Shown here: positions 32,201-42,500 of the stretch, piece after piece
Position numbering within the stretch: the stretch's first letter is position 1
Layout of the letters: each line of letters begins with the position of its first letter
Assembly (NCBI GenBank): GCA_003996215.1
Contig: QJPP01000439.1
Coordinates: forward strand, 496,001-560,000
Source: Jaltomata sinuosa
Lineage: Eukaryota > Streptophyta > Magnoliopsida > Solanales > Solanaceae
Reading direction: 5' to 3'
Length of the DNA stretch: 64,000 nt
Position numbers and translations under genes: made by a program
The notes under the pieces: generated by a model
The model's input: the letters and a program-made list of their open reading frames with translations, nothing else
Database searches by the model: none
Told to the model about the DNA's origin: nothing

Positions 32201-35200
32201 TACTAGGCTTCCAGCTATAGGTCAGTATGTATGGCAGTGGCAGAGATATTGATACCCCTTCGCCGGAATATTACAATGTGCAAATAGGTCAATACTATAT
32301 ATGTTGTTTGGGACTGAGGCGTAGTTGTTGTACGTCAAGGTTTAGATTGATGGAAAAACATCATTTAGAGTTTTCCTTTTGGTGTCTCTGTTGGAACTTG
32401 AATCCTAGTTTGCATGCAGGGGCGGAGACAAGGTATTACTTACGGGTTCGTACGAACCCGGTAAGTTCTATTTAGACCCTATATTTGTATTAAAAAGATC
32501 ATTAAATATGTCTAAATATTTAATAACGAATCCAGTAACTATAACGATCATGGATTCGATAGCAAGTTAAGTACCCATAAATTCTGAATTCTGACACCGC
32601 TTCTGTTTGCATGATTCCTTTTCCTTTTTAGTGATGACGCTAGCTTGCTATGTATGTCGACTAATCTACTAGGTTTCCAGCTATACGTCAGTATGTGTGG
32701 CAGTGGCAGAGCTATTGATACCCCTTCGCCGGAAAATTACAATGTGCAAATAGGTCAATTTCTTTTTATGTATATATACTATATATGTTGTTCGGGACTA
32801 AGGGGTAGTTGTTGTTGTACGTCAAGGTTTTAGATTGATGGAAAAACATCATTCAAAGTTTTTCTTTTCGGTGTCTCTCTTGGAACTTAAATCCTAGTTT
32901 GCATGATTCTTTTTCCTTTTTAGTGATGACGCTAGCTTGCTATGGATGTCGACTAATCTACTAGGTTTCCAGCTATAGGTCAGTATGTGTGGAAGTTGGC
33001 AGAGCTATTGATACCCCTTCACCGGAAAATTACAATGTGCAAATAGGTCAATTTCTTTTTAATTTATATATACATATATGTTGTTTGGGACTGAGGCGTA
33101 GTTGTTCTTGTTGTTTATACTATATGTTGAATCCGCTTGCCTTCTTCGTGTGCTTACTTCTTTATATTTTGAATCCCCTTAGTAAAAGTCTTGGCTGGTA
33201 AGTATGCATACCAAGGTTGTAGACTTGAAGCAGATGGGCTTACTTTGAGTGTTGTAGCTGGGAGTCGATTCTAGACTTGCTCTTCTGTATTATCCCCTAT
33301 AAACAAGAAGAGTAGGCTACTTTTATGAATAGACAACTAATATGAAGTCCAAAGCTTAAATCTTTAGCCATTTTTGGTATTTATTTATGGATTTATAACT
33401 ATTGGAGAATAAGCTTGTGGAAGCTTTTAGTTACTTACACAAGATTCCGATTAGTATATGGCAAGTCTTTTGGACTTTATGATAGGCTTGTCAACTACGC
33501 CCATCCAATCTAACCATCTCTCCTGAAGCCCTTTCCCTTCTAGTATAGTAGCCCTTCATCGTTATTGAAACATAGGTCCTCGGCAGGCGGGAACAAAAAG
33601 AGAAAGAAGAAGATAGAAAGGTTCGGTCCCAGTTGGTCTCGTCTATGGATATTCTTTCCCTATCCTATTGTGGTTTGCAAGCAGCAGCCTTTAGTCAATC
33701 CCAACGTTTAGATTGAGTAGACATCAGACGTGAACGGACTCTAAATCCTGCTCCTCCCAGCCTTTGAAGCATCGATATTGAAATCGAATATCTTGCTGAA
33801 AGTTGGCAGAGACCTATGGTCGTTTGACAAGCAGTTAATGCTCTAAGAGAGATTGGTGATAAGTCTAATTTTCTTTTGTAGGTTCTCTATTTTTTTCCAG
33901 TATTGCTCTTGTATATGAGTTCGAGCTATGGAAACAGACTCTTGCAAAAATGCAAAGTAAGGTTGCGTACAATAGACCCTTGTGGTCCGGCCCTTCTCCG
34001 GACCCCGTGCATAGCGGGAGCTTAGTTCACCGGGCTGCCTTTTTGTTTTTTACCTCTTGTATACGGCCGAGTTTAGCCATTTCATTAATAATATATTTAC
34101 TTGATAAAGAAAAAAAAAGATTATAGACTTGTCATTAATACTATGTCTTAATTGTTGTATGATTGCCTTTAGGGATCAAGCACAAAGAGAAGTACAGTTT
34201 AATGAAAGTAGCTGCCCTGATTGAAAATGCTGCCAAAACTAGAGCAAGAGTTGTTGATCTTCACAAGAAGTTAATGGACAAGATTGAATGGCTTCCATTG
34301 TCACTTGGGAAATTGGTGAATGTCACCGAGCTAAACGTTGCCGATAACCAAATTATGGCTCTTCCAACTACCATCGGTAGCCTTAAAGCCTTAACGAAGC
34401 TCGATCTTCACTCCAACCAAATTATAAACCTTCCTGATTCATTTGGTGAGCTGATCAATTTGACTGATCTCGACCTTCATGCGAACAGGTTGAAATCGCT
34501 GCCAGCTTCTTTCAGGAACTTAGTGAATCTGATCGATCTTGATTTGGGTTCGAACAGGTTCTCTCATTTGCCTGATTTCGTTGGGAACTTCACCTCCTTG
34601 AAGAAACTAAACGTGGAAACGAATCAGCTCGAGGAACTTCCTTACACCATCGGATTCTGCTCTTCCCTTGTAGAGCTGAGATTGGATTTTAATCATCTTA
34701 AAGCTCTCCCTGAGGCGATGGGAATGCTCGGAAGCTTGGAGATTCTTACGCTGCACATTAACAGAATAAAAGGATTACCAACGACTCTGGGGAATCTTTC
34801 TTGCCTCAGGGAACTTGATGTTAGCTTCAATGAAGTTCAGAACATACCCGAAACGTTCTGTTTTGCTGTCAGCTTGGAAAAGCTTAATCTTGCAAACAAC
34901 TTTGCAGACTTGACAACTTTACCAAGATCAATCGGGAACCTTGAGAATCTTGAAGAGCTTGATATTAGCAACAGTCAAATAAGAACGCTGCCCGACTCCT
35001 TCAGGCTCTTGTCAAAGTTGAAAACTTTTCGAGCTGATGAGACTCCGCTAGAAGTACCACCAAGGAAAATGATAAAGCTAGGGGCTCAGGTAATCATATG
35101 CTTACTGCGTTTCCATCTTAGACTTTACCGTATATTTTAGAGTTAATAGTCAAAAACACACCTGAACTATCACGATCTATGTATTAAAACACACATCAAC

Positions 35201-35522
35201 TATCAGGTAGGAAAAGGGAACAACTGATAGTTGAGGTGTGTTTTGATACATAGATGGTGATAGTTCAGGTAAGGAAAAGGGAACAACTAATAGTTGAGGT
35301 GTGAAATTCGCGAAAAAGCGATAGTTCAGGTGTTTTTTTACCATTATCTCTAGATTTTAATTTGTTTCATTTTCTTCTTTTTCTTGGCATCAGGTTGTTG
35401 TAGAGTACATGGCTGATTTTGTAGCTAAGAATGAGCTTCAATCGCAGCGGCCAAAGAAAAGGAGAGCTTTCTTTTCTCCGAGTTGCCTATTTCCTGACAC
35501 TGAGAGGAAGAGGCGGATCTAG
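29207..35522 (+). CDS. Plant intracellular Ras-group LRR protein (PIRL4/5-like), three exons
   Basis: PIRLs are plant cytosolic LRR proteins related to animal SHOC2-type Ras-binding LRR proteins; several act redundantly in pollen and gametophyte development in Arabidopsis. Exons 29207-29708, 34173-35089 and 35394-35522 give 1548 nt, 515 aa, with both junctions in phase. Residues about 12-125 form the helical N-terminal part of the PIRL4/5 subgroup (IIEEITRIYKSLPPRP, LYSVLQEVRKAIGLFQSKEQ). From about 205 to 470 there are ten to eleven 23-residue LRRs of the form LxxLDLxxNxLxxLPxxxGxL. The tail is Lys/Arg-rich (RPKKRRAFFSPS...RKRRI). Intron 1 is 4.46 kb and holds damaged copies of exon 1; intron 2 is almost filled by a MITE. 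The last residues and stop codon read into a dispersed repeat, so the C-terminus may differ from orthologues. Confidence 0.92.
30000..30105 (+). mobile_element. SINE/LINE tail in PIRL intron 1
   Basis: CTCTCTGCCTCTGAGGTAGG, then CCCACTTTGTGGGACTACA. A second copy of this tail lies at 30960-31110 inside the duplicated block, and others at 30210-30299, 31235-31325 and 32010-32135. Confidence 0.6.
30300..30661 (+). pseudogene. Decayed copy of PIRL exon 1 (3' two-thirds) within intron 1
   Basis: Matches 29348-29708 closely (AAGAAGTAAGAAAGG, GTTCAGTTGATTGA, donor TCTTCAGGTTTGG). A net two-base gain near 30367 creates an early stop, and a further indel shifts the frame near 30550. The match continues into the intron to about 31115, so this is a tandem block of about 1 kb (29346-30298 and 30299-31328). 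Confidence 0.85.
31329..31524 (+). pseudogene. Third, shortened copy of PIRL exon 1
   Basis: Starts like the other copies (CTTGATGAAATTTCCAAGAA), then lacks about 160 bp and resumes at CTGATTCAGAAAGCTACAG. It keeps an open frame to the donor-like TATTCAGGTTTGG. No acceptor places it in phase with exon 1, so it is unlikely to be a used exon. Confidence 0.75.
31722..31795 (+). pseudogene. Fourth, shortest copy of PIRL exon 1 end
   Basis: GAAACTTTGAAGAAGGGTTT, TTACAAGTTGTGAAAAGACT and the donor-like CTTCAGGTTTGGA, followed again by intron sequence CCAAGATTTCAACTTTTTGC shared with 29748 and 30690. Confidence 0.7.
32010..32135 (+). mobile_element. SINE/LINE tail in PIRL intron 1
   Basis: CTGAGCCGAGGGTCTTTCTG, TCTCTACCTCCACGAGGTAG, CCCCACATGTGGGATTTCAT, then GTATGTCGTTGTTG. 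The fullest single copy of this tail in the window. Confidence 0.65.
32130..33120 (+). repeat. Three tandem copies of an approximately 290-bp unit
   Basis: Each unit runs from CCTAGTTTG(C/T)ATGATTC through TTTTTAGTGATG(A/G)CGCTAG, CTATTGATACCCCTTC and ACAATGTGCAAATAGGTCAA. Units begin near 32139, 32606 and 32890. The boundary between units 1 and 2 carries the MITE at 32417-32605. Confidence 0.8.
32417..32605. mobile_element. Short hAT-like MITE with 8-bp target duplication
   Basis: Starts CAGGGGCGGAG and ends CCGCTTCTG, flanked by TTTGCATG on both sides. The uninterrupted site CCTAGTTTGCATGATTC is present in the adjacent tandem unit near 32893. It belongs to the same family as 24353-24692 and 37702-38171 but is much shorter. 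Confidence 0.8.
33490..33860. other. Higher-GC segment of possible organellar origin
   Basis: Base composition is clearly less AT-rich than the surrounding intron, homopolymer runs are few, and the texture resembles plant mitochondrial intergenic DNA (CTTTCCCTTCTAGTATAGTA, CAGTTGGTCTCGTCTATGG). No coding frame is recognised. The origin is inferred from texture only. Confidence 0.25.
33905..34060 (+). mobile_element. Au-type SINE
   Basis: GAGTTCGAGCTATGGAAACA, CTCTTGCAAAAATGCAAAGT, AAGGTTGCGTACAATAGACC, CTTGTGGTCCGGCCCTTCTC, then CACCGGGCTGCC and a T-rich tail. This order is characteristic of Au SINEs known across angiosperms. Sits 110 bp before PIRL exon 2. Confidence 0.8.
35143..35346. mobile_element. 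MITE filling PIRL intron 2
   Basis: The left end AGTCAAAAACACACCTGAAC and the right end GTTCAGGTGTTTTTTTACCA are inverted repeats, and the inside is also partly palindromic (AACTATCAGGTAGGAAAAGG, GATAGTTCAGGTAAGG). It takes up 204 of the 304 bases of the intron. A related sequence lies at 59385-59770. Confidence 0.75.
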
Positions 35523-35672
35523 AGCAGGTTCCGTGGGTTCAACTGAACCTACTGCTTTCCGATCGAACTATATATACATATTGTAAAAAGCATTTGAAAA
35601 CTTTTACAGATAATATAGGAACCCACTCATTCTGAATCCGCTGACTCTAGATCTTGGATTCGCCTCAGTGAG
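35508..35672. mobile_element. Dispersed repeat overlapping the PIRL stop codon
   Basis: GAGGCGGATCTAGAG at the left and CTCTAGATCTTGGATTCGCC at the right form imperfect inverted repeats. Inner motifs such as GTGGGTTCAACTGAACC are common in Solanaceae intergenic DNA. The final codons and stop of PIRL (ending at 35522) lie in its left end. Confidence 0.5.
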
Positions 35673-35866
35673 AGTTGTCGGGATAGAATCTATCAAAGCG
35701 ATCCGGTTGCATGACTTCTATGTATATCTACATACAGAAAAAGTTGCTCCAAACTGTAAGGATATGGCTAGCTAGGATACTGCATTTATCATGCAGTGTA
35801 AATACTGTTTCTTTTAAGACTTGAACTGAGTGAAGATATGTTTCTCATTTCTATTGTAATACAATT

Positions 35867-36003
35867 GTCTCCGTGTGACATATAGGTCACTGGTTCGAGC
35901 TGTGGAATCAACCACTAATGCTTGCGCTAGGGTAGTTTGACTACATCACACCTTGACCATGTGTGAACTTGTTATGCTTCGTGCATTGGGATGCTCTTTT
36001 TTT
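35867..36003 (+). mobile_element. SINE downstream of PIRL
   Basis: TGTCTCCGTGTGACATATAG, GGTCACTGGTTCGAGC, CACTAATGCTTGCGCTAGGG, then a T-run. Same family as 13814-13957. Confidence 0.65.
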
Positions 36004-36238
36004 AATATGTTGTAATATAGTGGCTGGTTTTTGATACAACTCTCCCATATGTTTTCTGGTTTATGGATTATTGAAAGAACACTAGTTCAGTTTTATTTGG
36101 AAGAATTTGTATTGGTTAATTGTTGGTACCAAAATTAGAAGAAATGAGACTTGACAATAACAATGAGATAAGTCAAAAGTTAATTATTGTTAATTTCTTT
36201 TTTTGTGTGTATGATGTAACACTGAAAAAATATTAAAG

Positions 36239-36642
36239 TCATAAACACGAGGAAAGTCTCATCAAATTCTAAAAACCGCAACACAAAGCATTTTGCTAAA
36301 CACTTAAAAAATAGACCAAACATTGCAAAAATTGCACATTTAAAAGTTCTATTAGACTCTAAAAATAGAGCACGTTCTGACAACACTTATACATATGGAA
36401 AGAAATCACTTATATATACTTTATAATATGCTAGTATACTTGCATTCAGTGAGATAACCAAGGTGCATGCAAGTATATACCAACATATGATAAAGTATAC
36501 ATAAGTCATAAACACGAGGAAAGTCTCATCAAATTTTGGAAACTGCAACACAAAAAATTATATTTAATACTAAAGAACATATCAAATATAGCCAAAAATG
36601 AACAAAAAAAACTGTATCAGACTTTAGAAATAGAGCAAAAAT
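36239..36642. repeat. Direct repeat of about 135 bp, two copies
   Basis: 36239-36372 and 36506-36642 both start CATAAACACGAGGAAAGTCT and end (T)AGAAATAGAGCA. The spacer between them contains a palindromic stretch (CTTGCATTCAGTG, CATGCAAGTATATAC). From 36660 to 37690 the sequence is AT-rich with one stray unit of the 38240-39113 array near 36700-36865 and no gene. Confidence 0.6.
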
Positions 36643-37701
36643 AGTGGACCACTAAGAGCTCTGATGGATAGGTTAGTAGTCCCAAAGTCCCAAAGAATAA
36701 CTAAAATTTTAGTATAAATTATGTCGTATCATGGAATAAATTATTCACAAATCTTAATTGATCAATAAGAGTTTTTGATGAATATGTTTGCTATAAATCT
36801 CGCGAATCACCAAAACTTTAATACGAATTGCGTCATTACTTTGTAAATTGTTCACAATTCTTTGGAGTAACTTATTTTTTTAAGAAATTTCATCAATCCA
36901 TTTTTGCTTCAGAATTGATTCAGATTAACTAAAATCAACTCAAATTTAATATCCAATATTTCAATACTAATCTCAACAATTTAAATAGTTGACGTTTCAC
37001 ATTATGTGCCACGTCAGTGCCACATTAGTTACCATTTTATTTTATTTTTCCTATTTTATTTTCACATTCCACCTCTCCCATCAAACTTGTCATGCATTGC
37101 TTTTCTACTTCATCTATTTCTATTCTTATTAATGGTAAAATCAACTTTTTTTTAACCTTCACAAGGCATACAACAAGAGGATTCACTTTCACCAAACCTC
37201 TTTATTATTTGTATAAAAATTCTGACCTGCCTTATAAATATAGCCTCCGTTTGATTATGAGAATCAATTTTTTTTTTGGGCTTTTCAAAATTGGAGTTGT
37301 GTTTGACCATAAATTTTGCAATAATTATCTAAAATTTAAATATATATTTTTAAAAAAAACATAAAATATGATTTGAAAATGAAATATAATTTAAATGAGG
37401 TTATTTTATGAAAATAAAAAATTTAGGATTTTAAAAAAAAAAGAAGTGAAAAAGGTAAAAGTGAAAATAGTGAAAACAACCCTTTTCAAATACAATTTTA
37501 AGTTGTATTTAGAATTCTTACGGTCAAACATCAATTTCTGAATAAAGTGAGAAAAAAAATCGAAAAAGTAAAAAAAAATATGGCCAAACGCCCACTTATA
37601 TGTCCACAATTGCAAATGGACTCCCATTAAAATATCATGTTCTTAACCCCAATATTCACTTAATATTCGTGATGACCTTATACTTTATATTATGTTCTTA
37701 A

Positions 37702-38171
37702 CAGGGGCGGAGCTACACCCACCCAAGGGTGGTCAGATGAACACCCTTCGTCGGAATTTTTTTCCGAGTATATAGGTTAAATATAGATATTTTAGAATAT
37801 ATAGAGACTGTTGAACACCCTTGACACAAAAGAGAGATATAGCCTAGTGGCTAAGAGCGTGCAAACTTTCCTTTAAGACCCAGTTTCGAGCCTGGTCTCT
37901 TACATTTTACTTGTTTTTTAAACTAATGGAAGTTCTCTTTTGTTGTTTACAAAAAAAAATTCTGCTCATTTGTTGTTAAACAACAAAAAAATCTCTTTTG
38001 TTGTTTAAAAAAAAAAGTTCTAATCTTTTTACTAATCAAAAAAAAAATCTGGTGTTTGACTCTGTGCTTTTAAGTTAAAAAATAATTATTAATTTATTTC
38101 TTTTTTTTTCCCACCCAACTCCTGTCCTAAAAATATGAACACCCTTGAAGAAAATTTTGGCTCCGCCACTG
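37702..38171. mobile_element. hAT-like MITE with 8-bp target duplication and tRNA-like insert
   Basis: Begins CAGGGGCGGAGCTACACC and ends TTTTGGCTCCGCCACTG, imperfect inverted repeats flanked by GTTCTTAA on both sides. Inside, 37840-37910 reads like a tRNA-derived SINE head: TAGCCTAGTGGCTAAGAGCG as A box and CAGTTTCGAGCCTGG as B box. Confidence 0.85.
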
Positions 38172-38239
38172 GTTCTTAACCTCTTTGAAAAAATTAGCTG
38201 AACAAAAAGTCAATTATAATAAATTTTGCACAGTATTCT

Positions 38240-39113
38240 CCGGTGTTAAGTTTCTGATTAATAGATTTTTCATAAGTCTTGATGAACTATCAGAACTTTA
38301 ATACGAATTGTATCCTTTTACAAAATATGGCTATTTATGTAAATAAATAACTAGAATTTTAATACAAAATCATACCTTATCGTACCATGAAATAAATTAT
38401 TCATAAATTTTGATTGATCACCCGAAGTTTTTGATGAATAGATTTGCCACAAGTCCTGTTGAATCACCAGAACTTTAATACAAATTGTATCATTTTACAG
38501 AAACGATTATTTATGTTAATGAATAACTAGAGTTTTAATGCAAATCATATCGTACCGTAAAATAAATAGTTTATAAATTCTGACTGATCAACCAAAGTTT
38601 CTAATGAATAGATTGACACAAGTTTCTACGAATCACTAGAATTTTAATACGAATTGTATCCTTTCACCATAACGGCTATTTATGCTAATGTAGCTAGATT
38701 TTTAATGCAAATCATATCGTACCATGAAATAAATTATTCATAAATTCGGATTGATCAACCAAAGTTTATGATGAATAGATTCGCTACAAGTCTCGATGAA
38801 CCACCAGAACTTTAATACGAATTGTATCCTTTTACAAAGTGGCTATTTTTGTAAATGTATAGCTAGAATTTTAATACAAATCATGTCGTACTGTGAAATA
38901 AATTGTTCATAAATTTTGAGTAATCACCCAAAATTTCTAACGAATAGAACCACCAGAACTTTAATACGAATTATGTCCTTTAACAAAAATGACTATTTAT
39001 GTAAATTTCGATTAATCACCCAAAATTTCTAACGAATAGATTTGTCACAAGTCCCGATGAATTTAATCGAATTGTATCCTTTACGCAAACGACTATTTAT
39101 GTCAATTTCTCAA
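38240..39113. repeat. Tandem array of about 170-bp units upstream of the RING ligase gene
   Basis: Four units of about 165-175 bp, then two shorter ones of about 90 bp, starting near 38246, 38422, 38593, 38761, 38930 and 39022. Each holds AGAACTTTAATACGAATTGT, CTATTTATGTAAAT, a TACCATGAAATAAATTATTC segment and GATTGATCAACC(A)AAGTTT, or variants. The array stops about 450 bp before the start codon at 39565. Confidence 0.8.
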
Positions 39114-39306
39114 ATGATAGAAATTTCTTAGAACCCAAACCCTATCAATATATATATATATACAGCCCATATAAGAAGCCCATAGAAGCTTCCAAACTTA
39201 CTATATATATCCAATTTACAATCCTACACTTTCCAAATTCTGTGTGTGTGTGTCTGTAATCTCTGAAAGAAAAAAAAACCTCAAAGAAGGAGATAATCCC
39301 AAAGCT

Positions 39307-39525
39307 GTAAGTCTTTCTATTTAATCTAAAATCATATGAACTCCATTAATCTTGATCATATAGATTCTTGAAAAATTCAAAAAAAAAAAATTGGGATTTT
39401 TTGTTTACCCTTTTTGCATGTTGATTTTTGATTTTTTAGTGAAAATTCCCAAATGGGTGTTAGATTCTTGAAAAATTCAATCTTTTTTTTTGTTTTTTGA
39501 TTTTGTGTTTTACCCTTTTTTGCAG
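39307..39525 (+). other. Predicted 5'-UTR intron of the RING ligase gene
   Basis: Donor AAAGCT|GTAAGT and acceptor TTTTTTGCAG|GTT are strong plant sites; the intron is T-rich and the start codon follows 39 bases later. It contains small direct repeats around AGATTCTTGAAAAATTCAA. A TATA-like stretch lies near 39149-39162. Confidence 0.55.
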
Positions 39526-39564
39526 GTTCATTTTTTGAGTTTTTTTTAGTGAAAATTCCCAAAA

Positions 39565-42500
39565 ATGAGTTCTAAAGAAAAGTATACAAGAACCAATCGA
39601 AGATCAAGAACAGTGAAAGCTGATCTTGATCAAAATACCCAAAACAGCAGTAACAGTAATTCTTCAGATTTTCTTGGAATTTCTGAATCTGGGGTTTCTC
39701 AAAACTTGAATCTTGATAGTGATTTAGCTCAAAATGAGAACCCCATTATTCCCGGGTCGGATTCTGATTCGAGTTTGGGTTTGGGTTTGGGTTCGGGTTC
39801 TGTGTTTGATGAGAGTGTGTGGAATTGTTGTACTGAAGATCAGTTAGAAGATATGTTGTTGCAAAATTTGGAGACTTTGTATAGAGAGGCTATTAATAAG
39901 CTTATTGGTTTAGGTTATGATAAAGAAGTTGTTATGAAAGCTATATTGAAAAATGGACATTGTTATGGTGGAATGGATGTACTTACTAATATACTGCATA
40001 ATTCGTTGTCGTATTTGAATAGCGGGTATTTGAACAGTGGGAGTTGTTCGAATGTGGATGATTCGGACCAATGTTTTGCTGATTTGAGGCAACTAGAGGA
40101 GTATTCGTTAGCGGGTATGATTTGTTTGTTGCAACAAGTGAAGCCACATTTAAGTAAATGTGACGCGATGTGGTGCTTGTTGACGAGTGATCTCCACGTG
40201 GGTCGAGCTAGTGTGATGGAAATACCTGCTATTCCTCAGAGTGATGGGACTGGTGGTCGTGGTAATGGGTTGGTGAATAGTAGTAGTAGTAGTAGTAGTA
40301 GTACTAATGTGGCTACTACTAATGTGGAGGGTGTTGCTACGGGTCCTGTTGGGGTTGTGCCCGCGATGTGTAGGTTTCAATCCGGGTGGGGTTTTGGGAA
40401 TAGCACTGCTAATGCGTTTCCGTTGAATAAGTCTTTTGCTTTTACCGCTGATTCTAGTTCACAGAAAGAGATTGAATGTCCCAAGAGATTTAATCTTACT
40501 CCGTCGATGAAGACTTTGCTCAAGAGGAATGTAGCTGCGTTTACGGCTGGATTTAGGTCAAATCCTAAATATGTGCAGAACCAGTCTCAGGCTTGCCCTA
40601 GTTCTTCGGCTGATGGGGATCAATCAAGTGGACTTGCACAGTCGGGTGACTCGCAAACTTTGAAAAGCCAAGATGTGGTTAAACTTGCACCGTCGGGTGA
40701 ATCTCAAACTTCGAGAAGCCAAGATTTGGTTGTTAACTCTGTGGTAGGTAAATTTCAACATTTAAATCTTGAGGAGAACGCACAGCAGGGCGACAGGCAG
40801 CTGGACCAAAAAGATGAGATGATAATAAGTTTGCTAGATCAGATAAAGGATCTTGAGATACAGGTCAGGGAACGGAAAGATTGGGCGCATCAAAAAGCTA
40901 TGCAGGCTGCTAGGAAGCTCAGCAATGACTTGACAGAGCTTAAGACGCTGAGGATGGAGAAAGAGGATATCCAGAGACTAAAGAAAGGTAAACCGGCTAT
41001 AGAGGATACTACAATGAAGAGGCTATCGGATATGGAGAGTGCTCTAAGAAAAGCAAGTGCCCAAGTTGACCGGGCAAATTTGGCTGTGAAAAAACTTGAG
41101 ACTGAGAACGCAGAAATCAGGGCGGAAATGGAGGCCTCCAAGTTAAGTGCTTCGGAATCTGCAAAAACATGCATGGAGGCTGCAAAGAGGGAGAAAAAGT
41201 GCATTAAGAAGCTTGGTGTTTGGGACAAACAGAAAAAGAAGCTTCAGGAAGATATTGCAGCGGAGAAACAAAAGATTTCGGTCTTACAAAAGCAGCTGGT
41301 TCAGGTAGAGGTAGCTCAAAAGGACGCTGAGGTGCGATCTTTCTTCTCTTTTTTTCCTTGATGTTTACTTATTATTGGAAATGCGAACAATATTATACAT
41401 CACTCTTTGAGAATCGGTTTAAGATTCTTGTGTCTAAGTTATTATGTGGCATGCGTTTGGTGCTTCATAGAGGCTTGTCATTATTAGAAGCATTTTTGTT
41501 CTGGCCTCAGATATTTGTTTTTTTTCCGTTGTAAATTTTTGGTACCTGAATGGTTAGAAATTAGAATAGACACTGCATCAGAATTCATTTAGCTTATTGA
41601 GAGAAGATGTGTCATGTACTAAGTTTTATCTTTGATGTTATGTTTCTTTTTCTCTCTCACTTGCTTGACGATAAAAAAGGAGCTATATCTTTGTTGTAAA
41701 TCTCTCCCTATGTGACCTTTGCAAACAATAGCCAGTCCTAAGTTCAAAAAATTGTGTTTTTACAAAAAAAATAAGGTCTTAAACTATGTGAGGAATGGGA
41801 TCCTACCTGCACATCCCATCAGAATTCCAAACTTAGGCATGCTTGGATGAGATTAGTACTACGATGGGTGGTCCACTCGGAAGTCTTTGTGTTGTATCCC
41901 TGACCGACTCACCTAGTTGAGAGAGGGTCGTCAGAACTCCATAGCTAAGCGTGCTTGACAATATTACTACTAGAATGGGTGATCTCCTGTTTAGTCATGT
42001 CTTTGTATTCCTCGCAGACTCCAACTAGCTGGAGAATATTATAAACTATTTAGACGTTTTAGTTATAATGAAGCTATTCAATGAGTTAACACACCAATTT
42101 TGCAGGTCATCAGAAACCCTGTGCTTTCCTTTTTTTCCCACGGTAAATTGTAAGGTATATCTATTTATCACATTGAAGCTGGAGGTTGTAAATATGGTTT
42201 TTACGTCAGAAGCTGCAAATTTTTGGACTAAGTAAGAGGAGGGGGCGGGGGCGGGGGCGGGGGCGGGGGCGGGGGCAGTGCTTTTAGGATTTGGACATGT
42301 CTCTCTACCTTCACAAGGTAGGGGTAAGACTGCATACACACCACCCTCCGGTCATTCGTGTTCAAAAAACATTCAAAAGCGTAGTCATTCATTCTTATCT
42401 GAAAAGGGGAAAAAGGTTGAAAAAGAAATGTACTTCAATTCATGTTCATTTTCTTTTCATGAATTCTAGGCTGTTTTTTTTGTTCTTTTTCTTTTTCCTT

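Noticed and set aside
34082..34172. Possible extra PIRL coding exon before 34173, because an ATG occurs at 34163
   Set aside because: The acceptor at 34171-34172 followed by GG joins exon 1 in phase, and the ATG at 34163 lies in the intron.
38240..39113. Regular repeats that could look like a CRISPR array
   Set aside because: Units are long, diverged and without short identical repeats and unique spacers, and the genome is a plant nucleus. It is an ordinary tandem array.
40890..41228. Minus-strand open frame of 112 codons
   Set aside because: It is the antisense of the coiled-coil coding exon of the RING ligase.
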